From Alistipes sp. (GTDB lineage Bacteria; Bacteroidota; Bacteroidia; Bacteroidales; Rikenellaceae), in NCBI GenBank assembly GCA_031285485.1, contig JAITWC010000123.1, forward strand, positions 1 to 7,695: DNA of 7,695 nt. Direction: 5' to 3'. The notes beneath the pieces are model-generated. The model had not been told where the DNA came from. It saw only the letters and a list, made by a program, of their open reading frames with translations, and did no database searches. This document shows, piece after piece, positions 1 to 5,229 of the stretch. Position 1 is the stretch's first letter; each line of letters begins with the position of its first letter. Position numbers and translations under genes: made by a program.

Positions 1-51
1 GAAGTGTTCGGCGTTCTGGAGGCCGTGCAGATCGACTGCTTTGCGTTTCAT
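1..51 (-). CDS. 5' end of a DUF6261-like protein (partial)
   Basis: Reading the minus strand from the ATG at 51-49 gives an open frame of 17 codons, MKRKAVDLHGLQNAEHF, that runs off the left edge. The pattern of a short basic start followed by L-x-x-L-x-N-x-E-H-F resembles, from memory, the N-terminus of DUF6261 family proteins, which are roughly 250-residue proteins of unknown function found in Bacteroidetes. Only these 17 residues are visible, so the family call is tentative and no function can be given. The gene would be transcribed leftwards, away from the 41-bp repeat array, whose nearest unit begins 47 bp upstream of the start codon. No perfect -7 box is seen upstream; the minus-strand ATTTG near 80-84 is a weak partial match. 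The frame could also be a chance opening. Confidence 0.45.
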   Translation of the reverse strand, partial: MKRKAVDLHGLQNAEHF

Positions 52-97
52 GGTGTCGTCGGTTTTAAGTTTCGCGGCAAATTCGCCGTTCCCGGCG

Positions 98-425
98 CTT
101 GCCTTTAAAAGGCAAACGCCAAATAGCTCTGTTTAGTACTTGCCTTTTTCAGGCAAACGCCAAATAGGCTTGGTTGGTTCTTGCCTTTTTAAGGCAAATG
201 CGAAACAGGTTTGGTTGGTGCTTGCCTTTTTCAGGCAAACGCCAAACAGGCTTGGTTAGTGCTTGCCTTTTTCAGGCAAACGCGAAATTGGATTGATTGG
301 TGCTTGCCTTTTTAAGGCAAACGCCAAATAGGCTTGGTTGGTTCTTGCCTTTTTCAGGCAAGTGGCAAATAGCCCTGTTTCACATTTGCCGATCGTCGGC
401 AAGAGGGAAATAGCTTTGTTTGGCG
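98..425. repeat. Eight-unit 41-bp tandem repeat array with palindromic cores
   Basis: Eight units begin at 98, 139, 180, 221, 262, 303, 344 and 385, every step exactly 41 bp. Each unit opens with a 17-bp inverted repeat (TTGCC, seven variable bases, GGCAA) and continues with a linker of about 23 bp, typically acGCCAAATAGGCTTGGTTGG. Core versions are TTGCCTTTAAAAGGCAA (unit 1), TTGCCTTTTTCAGGCAA (units 2, 4, 5, 7), TTGCCTTTTTAAGGCAA (units 3, 6) and TTGCCGATCGTCGGCAA (unit 8). The stem arms stay complementary when bases change in units 1, 3, 6 and 8; the C-containing version loses one pair. The linker is more variable (for example AAATAG, AAACAG, AAATTG). This stretch is visibly more AT-rich than the surrounding genes. 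Its function is unknown; repeated protein-binding sites, a structured RNA leader or a recombination substrate are all possible. Confidence 0.95.
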
Positions 426-617
426 TTTACCTCGGTCGGCTTTATCCGCCCCGCCGCTTCCGCGGCGACCCCGCGGGCCTTCCTCGGTGAGCCTCGCACC
501 TTCGGTGCTCGTTTGCCGATCGTCGGCAAGTGGCAAACAGGCCCCTTTCGTCATTACGGTCGCCGGCGCTCACGCTGCCTCCTCAACTTCGCCGCCGCCG
601 CCGCGAAGCGACGATCG
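426..617. other. GC-rich intergenic tail with small hairpins, no gene seen
   Basis: Together with the array this makes about 565 bp (52-617) with no convincing gene. A badly decayed repeat unit may start at 426 (tttacc, then ggtcggc), exactly one period after unit 8. Two self-complementary CCGCGG blocks at 460-465 and 471-476 could pair around a 5-base loop, and GCACC-TTC-GGTGC around 497 is another small hairpin. At 587-608 the arms CTTCGC and GCGAAG flank a (CCG)n run; this sits just beyond the stop codon of the leftward DUF4130 gene and might help end its transcript, but there is no T-tract. The short open frames here have no recognisable protein features. Confidence 0.6.
512..546. repeat. 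Isolated ninth copy of the 41-bp repeat
   Basis: The core TTGCCGATCGTCGGCAA at 513-529 is identical to that of unit 8 at 386-402. It is followed by AGTGGCAAACAGGCCC, which resembles the linker of unit 7 (AGTGGCAAATAGCCC) more than that of unit 8. The copy lies 127 bp after the start of unit 8, so it is slightly out of the 41-bp phase (three periods would be 123). This suggests the array once extended further right and was partly replaced by GC-rich sequence. Identity over 17 bases is far above chance. Confidence 0.85.
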
Positions 618-1484
618 CTAACGCCGCCTCTTGCGCGCAGGCAAATCGGGCGGCGGCGGCGTTTCCACCGTTCCGGGCGTTCCGGCCATCTCGGTCATCA
701 GGGGCCAGAATCGGCGGGGCATGTGCTGGCGTTGCAGCCGGGCGTTGAGCCGTTCTTCGATTGCCATCGAGGCGATGTAGCCGCGCCACATCTGCGCGAA
801 CATATCCTCGTTTCCGGCCAGCAGCGACGGGTCGAGCCTGCCGGAGGCGAGGCGGCTGTCGTCGGGCAGGGTGATTTCGGTCACCTCGTGCAGGTCGTAG
901 TAGTAACCGTAGTGCCGGGAGATATCGTAGACGAGCCAACGCTGGTCGCGAAACCGGTCGTGGAAATAGGGGATCGCGAGCGGAAGCGCGTTGTAGCGCG
1001 GCGAAACGGGGGCGAAATATGTGGGCTGGCCCGACGGGTTGGCGGGATCGTCGCCGGGATCGCCCGCGTCGGCCCCTTTCTGGAAACGGGTGAACTGCAT
1101 GAGGTGTTCGCGTTCGCGGGAGACTTTCTGCGCCAGCTGTTTGATGCGCAGGACGTCGGGGTCGCGGAAATCGGTCGCCACCGCGCCCGTTTCGTCGAAC
1201 ACGCGGCGCATGAAGCGCGCCGCCATCACGTCGACGCCCTCCTGTTCGCTCAGCCACCCCATCACGAGCATGTTGAGCACATCTTTCGGCAATTTTTTCT
1301 CCAGCGCCCGCCACACCCGCCGCGCTTTTTCGGGATCGGTCGCCACGGTGTGCTCCTCGTCGGTAAACATGGGCGCGGGCTCCCCGGGGGCCAGCAGCGC
1401 CTCGGGCCAGATGCGCCGCGAGTAGGCGTCGAACACCACCGTCAGCAGCCCATCGAGGGTCTTATCGTATCTGAAAACGATCAT
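618..1484 (-). CDS. DUF4130 / TIGR03915 putative DNA-metabolism protein
   Basis: A 288-residue protein of the family annotated as probable DNA metabolism protein (TIGR03915, DUF4130). Family marks are the opening MIVFRYDKTLDGLLTVVFDA, a central YFAPVSPRYNALPLAIPYFHDRF (about residues 156-178) followed by WLVYDISRHYGYYYDL (183-198), and the ending WRGYIASMAIEERLNARLQ (233-251) then MPRRFWPLMTEM (255-266). The start ATG at 1484 overlaps the TGA of the upstream radical SAM gene as ATGA, so the two are probably translationally coupled; a longer in-frame extension upstream would lie inside that gene and is rejected. In some bacteria this domain is fused to a uracil-DNA-glycosylase-like domain. Here the protein stops after the DUF4130 part with a proline- and arginine-rich tail (PPPPDLPARKRRR), so the glycosylase part is absent. 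Its partner gene implies DNA repair or modification, but the reaction is unknown. No signal peptide is seen; it is probably cytosolic. Confidence 0.9.
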   Translation of the reverse strand: MIVFRYDKTLDGLLTVVFDAYSRRIWPEALLAPGEPAPMFTDEEHTVATDPEKARRVWRALEKKLPKDVLNMLVMGWLSEQEGVDVMAARFMRRVFDETGAVATDFRDPDVLRIKQLAQKVSREREHLMQFTRFQKGADAGDPGDDPANPSGQPTYFAPVSPRYNALPLAIPYFHDRFRDQRWLVYDISRHYGYYYDLHEVTEITLPDDSRLASGRLDPSLLAGNEDMFAQMWRGYIASMAIEERLNARLQRQHMPRRFWPLMTEMAGTPGTVETPPPPDLPARKRRR

Positions 1485-2767
1485 TCCGGGAAGATCAGCA
1501 CGGTTTGGTCGGGATGAGCACCTTTGCGCGATGGCTTTTTGGTCGTCAACACTTTCCGCACGAGGTCGGGGTGCATGTCGCCGATCACCTGCGAGGGCGA
1601 GAAGCCGGAAGTGGCGGCCAACTCTCCGCACGTGATGAAGTACTGCGCTTTTTTCATCACGACGCCTATTTTTTTGAGTGTCTCGCCAGTGATTCTTCCG
1701 TGGCGGCGTGCGGCGACGATCAGCTGCGCCGATTTGACCCCGATGCCCGGCACGCGCAGGATCATGGCGTAGTCGGCGCGGTTCATGTCGACCGGAAACT
1801 GCTCTGGATGGCGCAGCGCCCACGCCAACTTGGGGTCGATCTCAAGATCGAGGTTGGGCGACGCGTCGTCGACGATCTCGCCCGCGCCGAAACCGTAGAA
1901 CCGCATCAGCCAGTCGGCCTGATACAGGCGGTTTTCGCGCACCAAAGGCGGCTGCTTCAGAGCCGGAAGGCGCGTGTCGTAGTCGTTGACCGGCACGAAG
2001 GCCGAGAAGTAGACCCGCTTCATGCCCTGCACGTTGTAGAGCTTCGACGACAGACGCAGTATCTCGCTGTCGCTCTCGGGCGAGGCGCCCACTATCATCT
2101 GGGTGCTCTGCCCCGCCGGTGCCCAGCGCGGCGCGCGTCCGGACCTGCGTCTGTCCTCGGCGTTCTCCAAAAAGTTCTGGTGGATGTATTTCATCGGGGC
2201 ATACACCGACGCGTGGTCTTTCTCGGGAGCGAGCAACTTCAGGTTCTCCTCGCGCGCGATCTCGACGTTGACGCTCAGGCGGTCGGCATACAGCCCCGCC
2301 TCGCGAACCAGCGCCTCCGAAGCCCCCGGAATGCTCTTCATGTGTATGTACCCGTTGTAGCGGTGCACGGTTCGCAGGTCGCGGATCACGCGCACCATCC
2401 GCTCCATCGTGTAGTCGGGGTCGCGCATCACGCCGGAGGACAGGAACAGCCCCTCGATGTAGTTGCGGCGGTAGAATTCCAGCGTCAGCTCGACCAGCTC
2501 GTCGGGTGTCATCGTTGCGCGCGGCAGATCGTTCGAGCGGCGGTTGACGCAGTAGGCGCAGTCGAAGACGCAGTTGTTGGTGAGCATGATCTTCAGGAGC
2601 GACACGCACCGTCCGTCGGCCGTGAAGCTGTGGCAGATGCCCCACCCGTGCGCCGAACCGATGTGGCCGTCCCTGCCACGGCGCGAGGTGCCGCTCGACG
2701 CGCACGAAACGTCGTATTTGGCGCTTTCGGCCAGCACCCGCAGTTTTTCCATCACCGACTCTTTCAT
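1481..2767 (-). CDS. Putative DNA modification/repair radical SAM protein (TIGR03916 type)
   Basis: A 428-residue radical SAM protein. The cluster motif CVFDCAYC (Cys66, Cys70, Cys73) is the canonical CxxxCxxC that binds the [4Fe-4S] cluster cleaving S-adenosylmethionine. Before it lie YDVSCASSG (18-26) and GWGICHSFTADGRCVSLLKI (41-60), with further cysteines 22, 45 and 54. Later comes APAGQSTQMIVGASPESD (216-233). A helix-hairpin-helix follows at about 337-355 (LRVPGIGVKSAQLIVAARR), the usual non-specific DNA-binding motif. This order matches the family linked to DUF4130 and uracil-DNA-glycosylase-like proteins; the substrate is not known. I chose the ATG at 2767 (MKESVMEKL) because homologues, as I recall them, begin near MEKL..AAKYDVSC; the ATG at 2752 is also possible. 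A longer reading to 2950 would run through the divergent porin start. The porin ATG lies only 40 bp away and no good -7 box for this gene is visible in that gap. The C-terminal lysine-rich extension after residue 385 looks less conserved. Confidence 0.9.
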   Translation of the reverse strand: MKESVMEKLRVLAESAKYDVSCASSGTSRRGRDGHIGSAHGWGICHSFTADGRCVSLLKIMLTNNCVFDCAYCVNRRSNDLPRATMTPDELVELTLEFYRRNYIEGLFLSSGVMRDPDYTMERMVRVIRDLRTVHRYNGYIHMKSIPGASEALVREAGLYADRLSVNVEIAREENLKLLAPEKDHASVYAPMKYIHQNFLENAEDRRRSGRAPRWAPAGQSTQMIVGASPESDSEILRLSSKLYNVQGMKRVYFSAFVPVNDYDTRLPALKQPPLVRENRLYQADWLMRFYGFGAGEIVDDASPNLDLEIDPKLAWALRHPEQFPVDMNRADYAMILRVPGIGVKSAQLIVAARRHGRITGETLKKIGVVMKKAQYFITCGELAATSGFSPSQVIGDMHPDLVRKVLTTKKPSRKGAHPDQTVLIFPE

Positions 2768-2794
2768 ACCGTCGCGCAAGTTAGCAAAATGCAC

Positions 2795-2802
2795 TACCTT
2801 TG
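2795..2802 (+). promoter_or_regulatory. -7 box (TACCTTTG) of the porin gene
   Basis: TACCTTTG is a perfect match to the Bacteroidetes -7 consensus TAnnTTTG recognised by the primary sigma factor. No clear -33 TTTG element is seen about 20 bp upstream. The box ends 5 bases before the porin ATG, so the predicted transcription start falls at or within a few bases of the start codon, giving a leaderless or nearly leaderless mRNA. Confidence 0.7.
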
Positions 2803-2807
2803 CCCCC

Positions 2808-3860
2808 ATGAAACGCAGCTTTTTATCAACAGTCTTTGCCCTCTTGTGGGCGGTTACCGGAGCGACGGCCCAAAGCGGCTCCGACGATGGCCCGTCGCCG
2901 GGCGGCGGCCCCGATGTGACGGTGGTGCCGACGGGAACGGTGCGCGCCAAGTTCGAGTATCAGCCCTCGGAGGGCAACGCCCGTTTCGACGTGCGCACAG
3001 CCCGCTTCGGCGTCGGCGGTACCGTTTACCAAAAGCTCGACTACAAGATGGAGATCGACCTGTCGGACGAGGGACGCATTCGCATGGTCGACGCATGGGT
3101 GGGTGCGAAAATCCACCGCGGCCTCAGCTTCAACATGGGCTACATGCGCGTGCCCTTCACCATCGACGCCCACCGCTCGCCCCACCTTCAACACTTCGCC
3201 AACCGCTCGTTCATCGCCAAGCAGGTGGGAGGCACCCGCGACGTGGGTGCCGTGCTCGGGTGGAGGTTCGGCCGGGGCGTACCTTTCAACGTGCAGCTCG
3301 GCGTGTTCAACGGTTCGGGGCTGGCCGAAGACCTGCAACGTTTCTGGACGCGCTCGTTCGACTGGTCGGCCAAGGTGCAGGCGGGCGTCCTGCCCGGGAT
3401 CGACCTCGTGGCGAGCTACCACACCGCAATGCCCGGCGAGGTGAGGACGCACCTCTACGACGCGGGGGTGACCTGCACCTCGGGGCGCTGGCTCGTCGAG
3501 GGCGAGTTCCTTCGCAAGGAGTACGCCGAAGGGGCTTTCGCGGCGGTCAACTCGGTGGACGTTTTCGCCCTCTACGGCCTGCCCCTTGAGCGCGGGCCTT
3601 TCGAGCGGATATCTTTTCTGGGCCGCTGGGACTATCTGGACGACCACTCCAACGGCGTCGCGGGCGCGGACGGAGCGCTGACGGTGAACGACCCCGCAAG
3701 GCACCGCGCCACGGCGGGTGTGACCCTTTCGCTGGGGCTGCCCTTCACGGCCGACATCCGCGTCAACTACGAGAAATACCTCTACCGCGCCGGCGCCGCC
3801 ACCCTGCCCGGCCCGTCCGACCACGACAAGATCGTGATCGAGCTGATGGCGCACTTCTGA
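2808..3860 (+). CDS. Outer-membrane porin, OprO/OprP-like (phosphate-selective porin family)
   Basis: A 350-residue protein predicted to be an outer-membrane beta-barrel. The first 22 residues (MKRSFLSTVFALLWAVTGATAQ) form a Sec signal peptide with cleavage probably near ATAQ/S. A glycine/proline/aspartate-rich linker (23-38) precedes the barrel. The stretch 45-117 (VRAKFEYQ, ARFGVGGTVYQKLDYKMEID, RMVDAWVGAKI, FNMGYMRVPF) has the alternating strands and the D-A-x-V and G-x-x-x-x-P-F signatures of the OprO/OprP-like family. The protein ends in EIVIEL-like strand residues and a terminal Phe (MAHF), typical of barrels inserted by the BAM machinery. The start is set by the signal peptide and the -7 box; the frame is open further upstream but that part lies within the radical SAM gene. 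Family members pass small anions, but specificity for phosphate cannot be read from the sequence. It appears to be a single-gene unit, divergent from the radical SAM gene and convergent with the cupin gene across a 45-bp gap. Confidence 0.85.
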   Translation: MKRSFLSTVFALLWAVTGATAQSGSDDGPSPGGGPDVTVVPTGTVRAKFEYQPSEGNARFDVRTARFGVGGTVYQKLDYKMEIDLSDEGRIRMVDAWVGAKIHRGLSFNMGYMRVPFTIDAHRSPHLQHFANRSFIAKQVGGTRDVGAVLGWRFGRGVPFNVQLGVFNGSGLAEDLQRFWTRSFDWSAKVQAGVLPGIDLVASYHTAMPGEVRTHLYDAGVTCTSGRWLVEGEFLRKEYAEGAFAAVNSVDVFALYGLPLERGPFERISFLGRWDYLDDHSNGVAGADGALTVNDPARHRATAGVTLSLGLPFTADIRVNYEKYLYRAGAATLPGPSDHDKIVIELMAHF

Positions 3861-3905
3861 CGGCGGATGTCGTGCGTACCCGGGCGGCGGACGCGCCGCG
3901 GCCGG

Positions 3906-4232
3906 CTACTCCCGCGTGACGGATATTCCGATCATCACCGTGGTCCGGGGAGCGTTGTTCCAGACGGAATGGGGGGTCGTTCCCTCCACGAGGAATGATT
4001 CGTTCTCCCTCACGACGACCGTCCCGTCGCCGAGCAGGATCCTCGCCTCGCCCTCGACGACGATGAACAGATGGTTGTGTTCGTGCGTGTGCTGCTCCGC
4101 CGGCCCGCCGCCGTTCTCCTCTATACGGGCAATGGAGCCGTCGATGATCGTGCCCGCGGCAGCGAAGAGCTTTTTGGCCAAAAAACCCCTGTGACCGGGC
4201 GGTGTTGTGAAGTTCGTATCCTTCGTCATCAT
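3906..4232 (-). CDS. Small single-domain cupin protein
   Basis: A 108-residue protein made of one cupin beta-barrel. Cupin motif 1 is at residues 43-61 (GPAEQHTHEHNHLFIVVEG) with His48, His50, His52 and His54 alternating; the position usually held by the metal-ligand glutamate is histidine here. Motif 2 is FLVEGTTPHSVWN (80-92), with His88 as the expected remaining metal ligand. The protein probably binds a divalent metal and is cytosolic (no signal peptide). Stand-alone cupins of this size have many roles (isomerase, dioxygenase, ligand sensor), so no reaction can be assigned. Two ATG codons are adjacent at the start; the first is used. The gene diverges from the omega-amidase operon across 137 bp and may or may not be related to it. 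A minus-strand TATCTTCG (RC of 4253-4260), one base off TAnnTTTG, could be its -7 box. Confidence 0.8.
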   Translation of the reverse strand: MMTKDTNFTTPPGHRGFLAKKLFAAAGTIIDGSIARIEENGGGPAEQHTHEHNHLFIVVEGEARILLGDGTVVVRENESFLVEGTTPHSVWNNAPRTTVMIGISVTRE

Positions 4233-4252
4233 GTTTCGCGTTAGTCCGGCCG

Positions 4253-4260
4253 CGAAGATA
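4253..4260 (-). promoter_or_regulatory. Possible -7 box of the cupin gene
   Basis: On the minus strand these bases read TATCTTCG, matching TAnnTTTG at all but one fixed position. It ends about 20 bases upstream of the cupin ATG, a plausible leader length. No -33 element at the right spacing is evident, so this is a weak call. Confidence 0.35.
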
Positions 4261-4276
4261 GTGCAAACCGCGCAAT

Positions 4277-4308
4277 TATGTTTTATCGGGAAATAAGCCT
4301 TATATTTG
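4277..4308 (+). promoter_or_regulatory. Promoter of the omega-amidase/ior operon
   Basis: TATATTTG at 4301-4308 matches the Bacteroidetes -7 consensus TAnnTTTG perfectly. TATG at 4277-4280, 20 bases upstream, is a 3-of-4 match to the -33 TTTG element. The surrounding stretch is AT-rich within GC-rich DNA. Transcription would start near 4313-4316, leaving a leader of about 55 bases before the ATG at 4370. Confidence 0.75.
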
Positions 4309-4369
4309 CGTTGTAGTTTTATTCGGTCACAGGCTGGACGAACTACGAAACTGCCGAATTTTTGGAACC

Positions 4370-5167
4370 ATGAAGCTTTTGTTGCTGCAAACCGATATCC
4401 GCTGGCTCTCGCCCGACGAGAACCGCAGCCGGGCCGCCGACATTATCGACCGCTCGCCCGCCGCCGATCTGATCGTGCTGCCCGAAATGTTCACCACCGG
4501 TTTCGCGGTCGATCCCCGTGGTGCCGCCGAACCCGACGGTGGTGCCGTGACGCTCGACTGGATGCGCCGCACGGCCGCCCGCTCCGACGCGGCCGTGGCC
4601 GGAAGCGTCGCCGTGACCGGGGAACGCGACGGCGTCGAGTGCTGTTTCAACCGTTTCTTCTTCGTCAGGCCCGACGGCTCGGCCACAACCTACGACAAGA
4701 GGCACTTATTTTCGTTCGGCGGCGAGCACCTGCGCTACACTCCCGGCACGGAGAGGGTCGTCGTCGAGTGGCGCGGGTGGAGGATACTTTTGCAGATATG
4801 CTACGACCTTCGTTTCCCGGTTTTCGCCCGCAACCGCGGCGATTACGACATGATGATCTGTGTGGCGAGCTGGCCCACGGTGCGCATCCATCCGTGGAAC
4901 ACGCTGCTCATGGCGCGGGCGATAGAGAACGTGAGTTACGCCGTGGGTGTGAACCGCACGGGCCGTGACCCCTTGGCGTCTTACAGCGGAGGCACGGCCC
5001 TGATCGACTTCAGGGGCGGGACGGTGGCCGCGGCCGAACCCGACAGCGAGGAGGCGGTTTTCTGCGAGGCCGATATCGAGGCCCTGCGGGCTTTCCGTGC
5101 GAAATTCCCGGCCCTAAACGACGCGGACATGTTTACGATTACGAAAGCCCCGAACCGATTGATTTGA
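4370..5167 (+). CDS. yafV: Omega-amidase, YafV/Nit2-type carbon-nitrogen hydrolase
   Basis: A 265-residue nitrilase-superfamily enzyme close to E. coli YafV and mammalian Nit2, which hydrolyse 2-oxoglutaramate (and 2-oxosuccinamate) to the 2-oxo dicarboxylate and ammonia. The catalytic triad is visible: Glu39 in LIVLPEMFTTGF, Lys110 in YDKRHLFSF and Cys144 in QICYDLRFPVF; Glu119 in GGEHLRY is the usual supporting glutamate. VVEWRGWRIL (131-140), ASWP followed by HPWNTLLMARAIENVSYAVG, and the ending KFPALNDADMFTI also match the YafV subgroup. Length is normal for the family and there is no signal peptide. It is the first gene of an operon behind a clear promoter. The following genes encode IorA, IorB and an aminotransferase, which fits a role in clearing 2-oxoglutaramate made by glutamine-dependent transamination. 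The substrate is inferred from family membership; other short-chain amides remain possible. Confidence 0.9.
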   Translation: MKLLLLQTDIRWLSPDENRSRAADIIDRSPAADLIVLPEMFTTGFAVDPRGAAEPDGGAVTLDWMRRTAARSDAAVAGSVAVTGERDGVECCFNRFFFVRPDGSATTYDKRHLFSFGGEHLRYTPGTERVVVEWRGWRILLQICYDLRFPVFARNRGDYDMMICVASWPTVRIHPWNTLLMARAIENVSYAVGVNRTGRDPLASYSGGTALIDFRGGTVAAAEPDSEEAVFCEADIEALRAFRAKFPALNDADMFTITKAPNRLI

Positions 5168-5170
5168 TGG

Positions 5171-5188
5171 TTTCCGGAACTCCGGAAA
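5171..5188 (+). promoter_or_regulatory. Stem-loop just after the omega-amidase stop codon
   Basis: TTTCCGG-AACT-CCGGAAA forms a perfect 7-bp stem with a 4-base loop, starting 3 bases after the TGA of the omega-amidase gene. No T-tract follows, so it is not a standard terminator. It could stabilise an RNA end, damp read-through into iorA, or mark a processing site. If iorA starts at 5167 the hairpin is inside its coding sequence. Confidence 0.45.
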
Positions 5189-5229
5189 GGGTCGTTTCGG
5201 TTGATTTGGGAGGCAGTGCAGGGGACGGG

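Noticed and set aside
98..425. CRISPR array
   Set aside because: The whole 41-bp unit is repeated, including the part that would be the spacer, and no cas genes are nearby.
98..425. Series of intrinsic terminators
   Set aside because: The T-runs lie inside the hairpin arms and loop, not after them, and no stem is followed by a T-tract on either strand.
587..608. (CCG)n hairpin as a defined terminator of the repair operon
   Set aside because: The 6-bp stem has a 10-base GC loop and no T-tract, so it is mentioned only as part of the intergenic tail.
420..1517. Plus-strand open frame opposite the DUF4130 gene
   Set aside because: It shows no family features, begins in repeat sequence, and is explained by GC-rich codon bias of the opposite gene.
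2768..2950. N-terminal extension of the radical SAM protein
   Set aside because: It would read antisense through the porin signal-peptide region, and family members begin near residue 1-6 of the shorter start.
1505..3589. Long plus-strand open frame opposite the radical SAM gene
   Set aside because: Its composition is Val/His/Arg-rich with no recognisable motif; it is the mirror of a clear radical SAM gene and runs out of frame through the porin.
3861..3905. Bidirectional terminator between porin and cupin genes
   Set aside because: Short GC-rich complementary blocks exist, but no T-tract follows on either strand; support is too weak to list.
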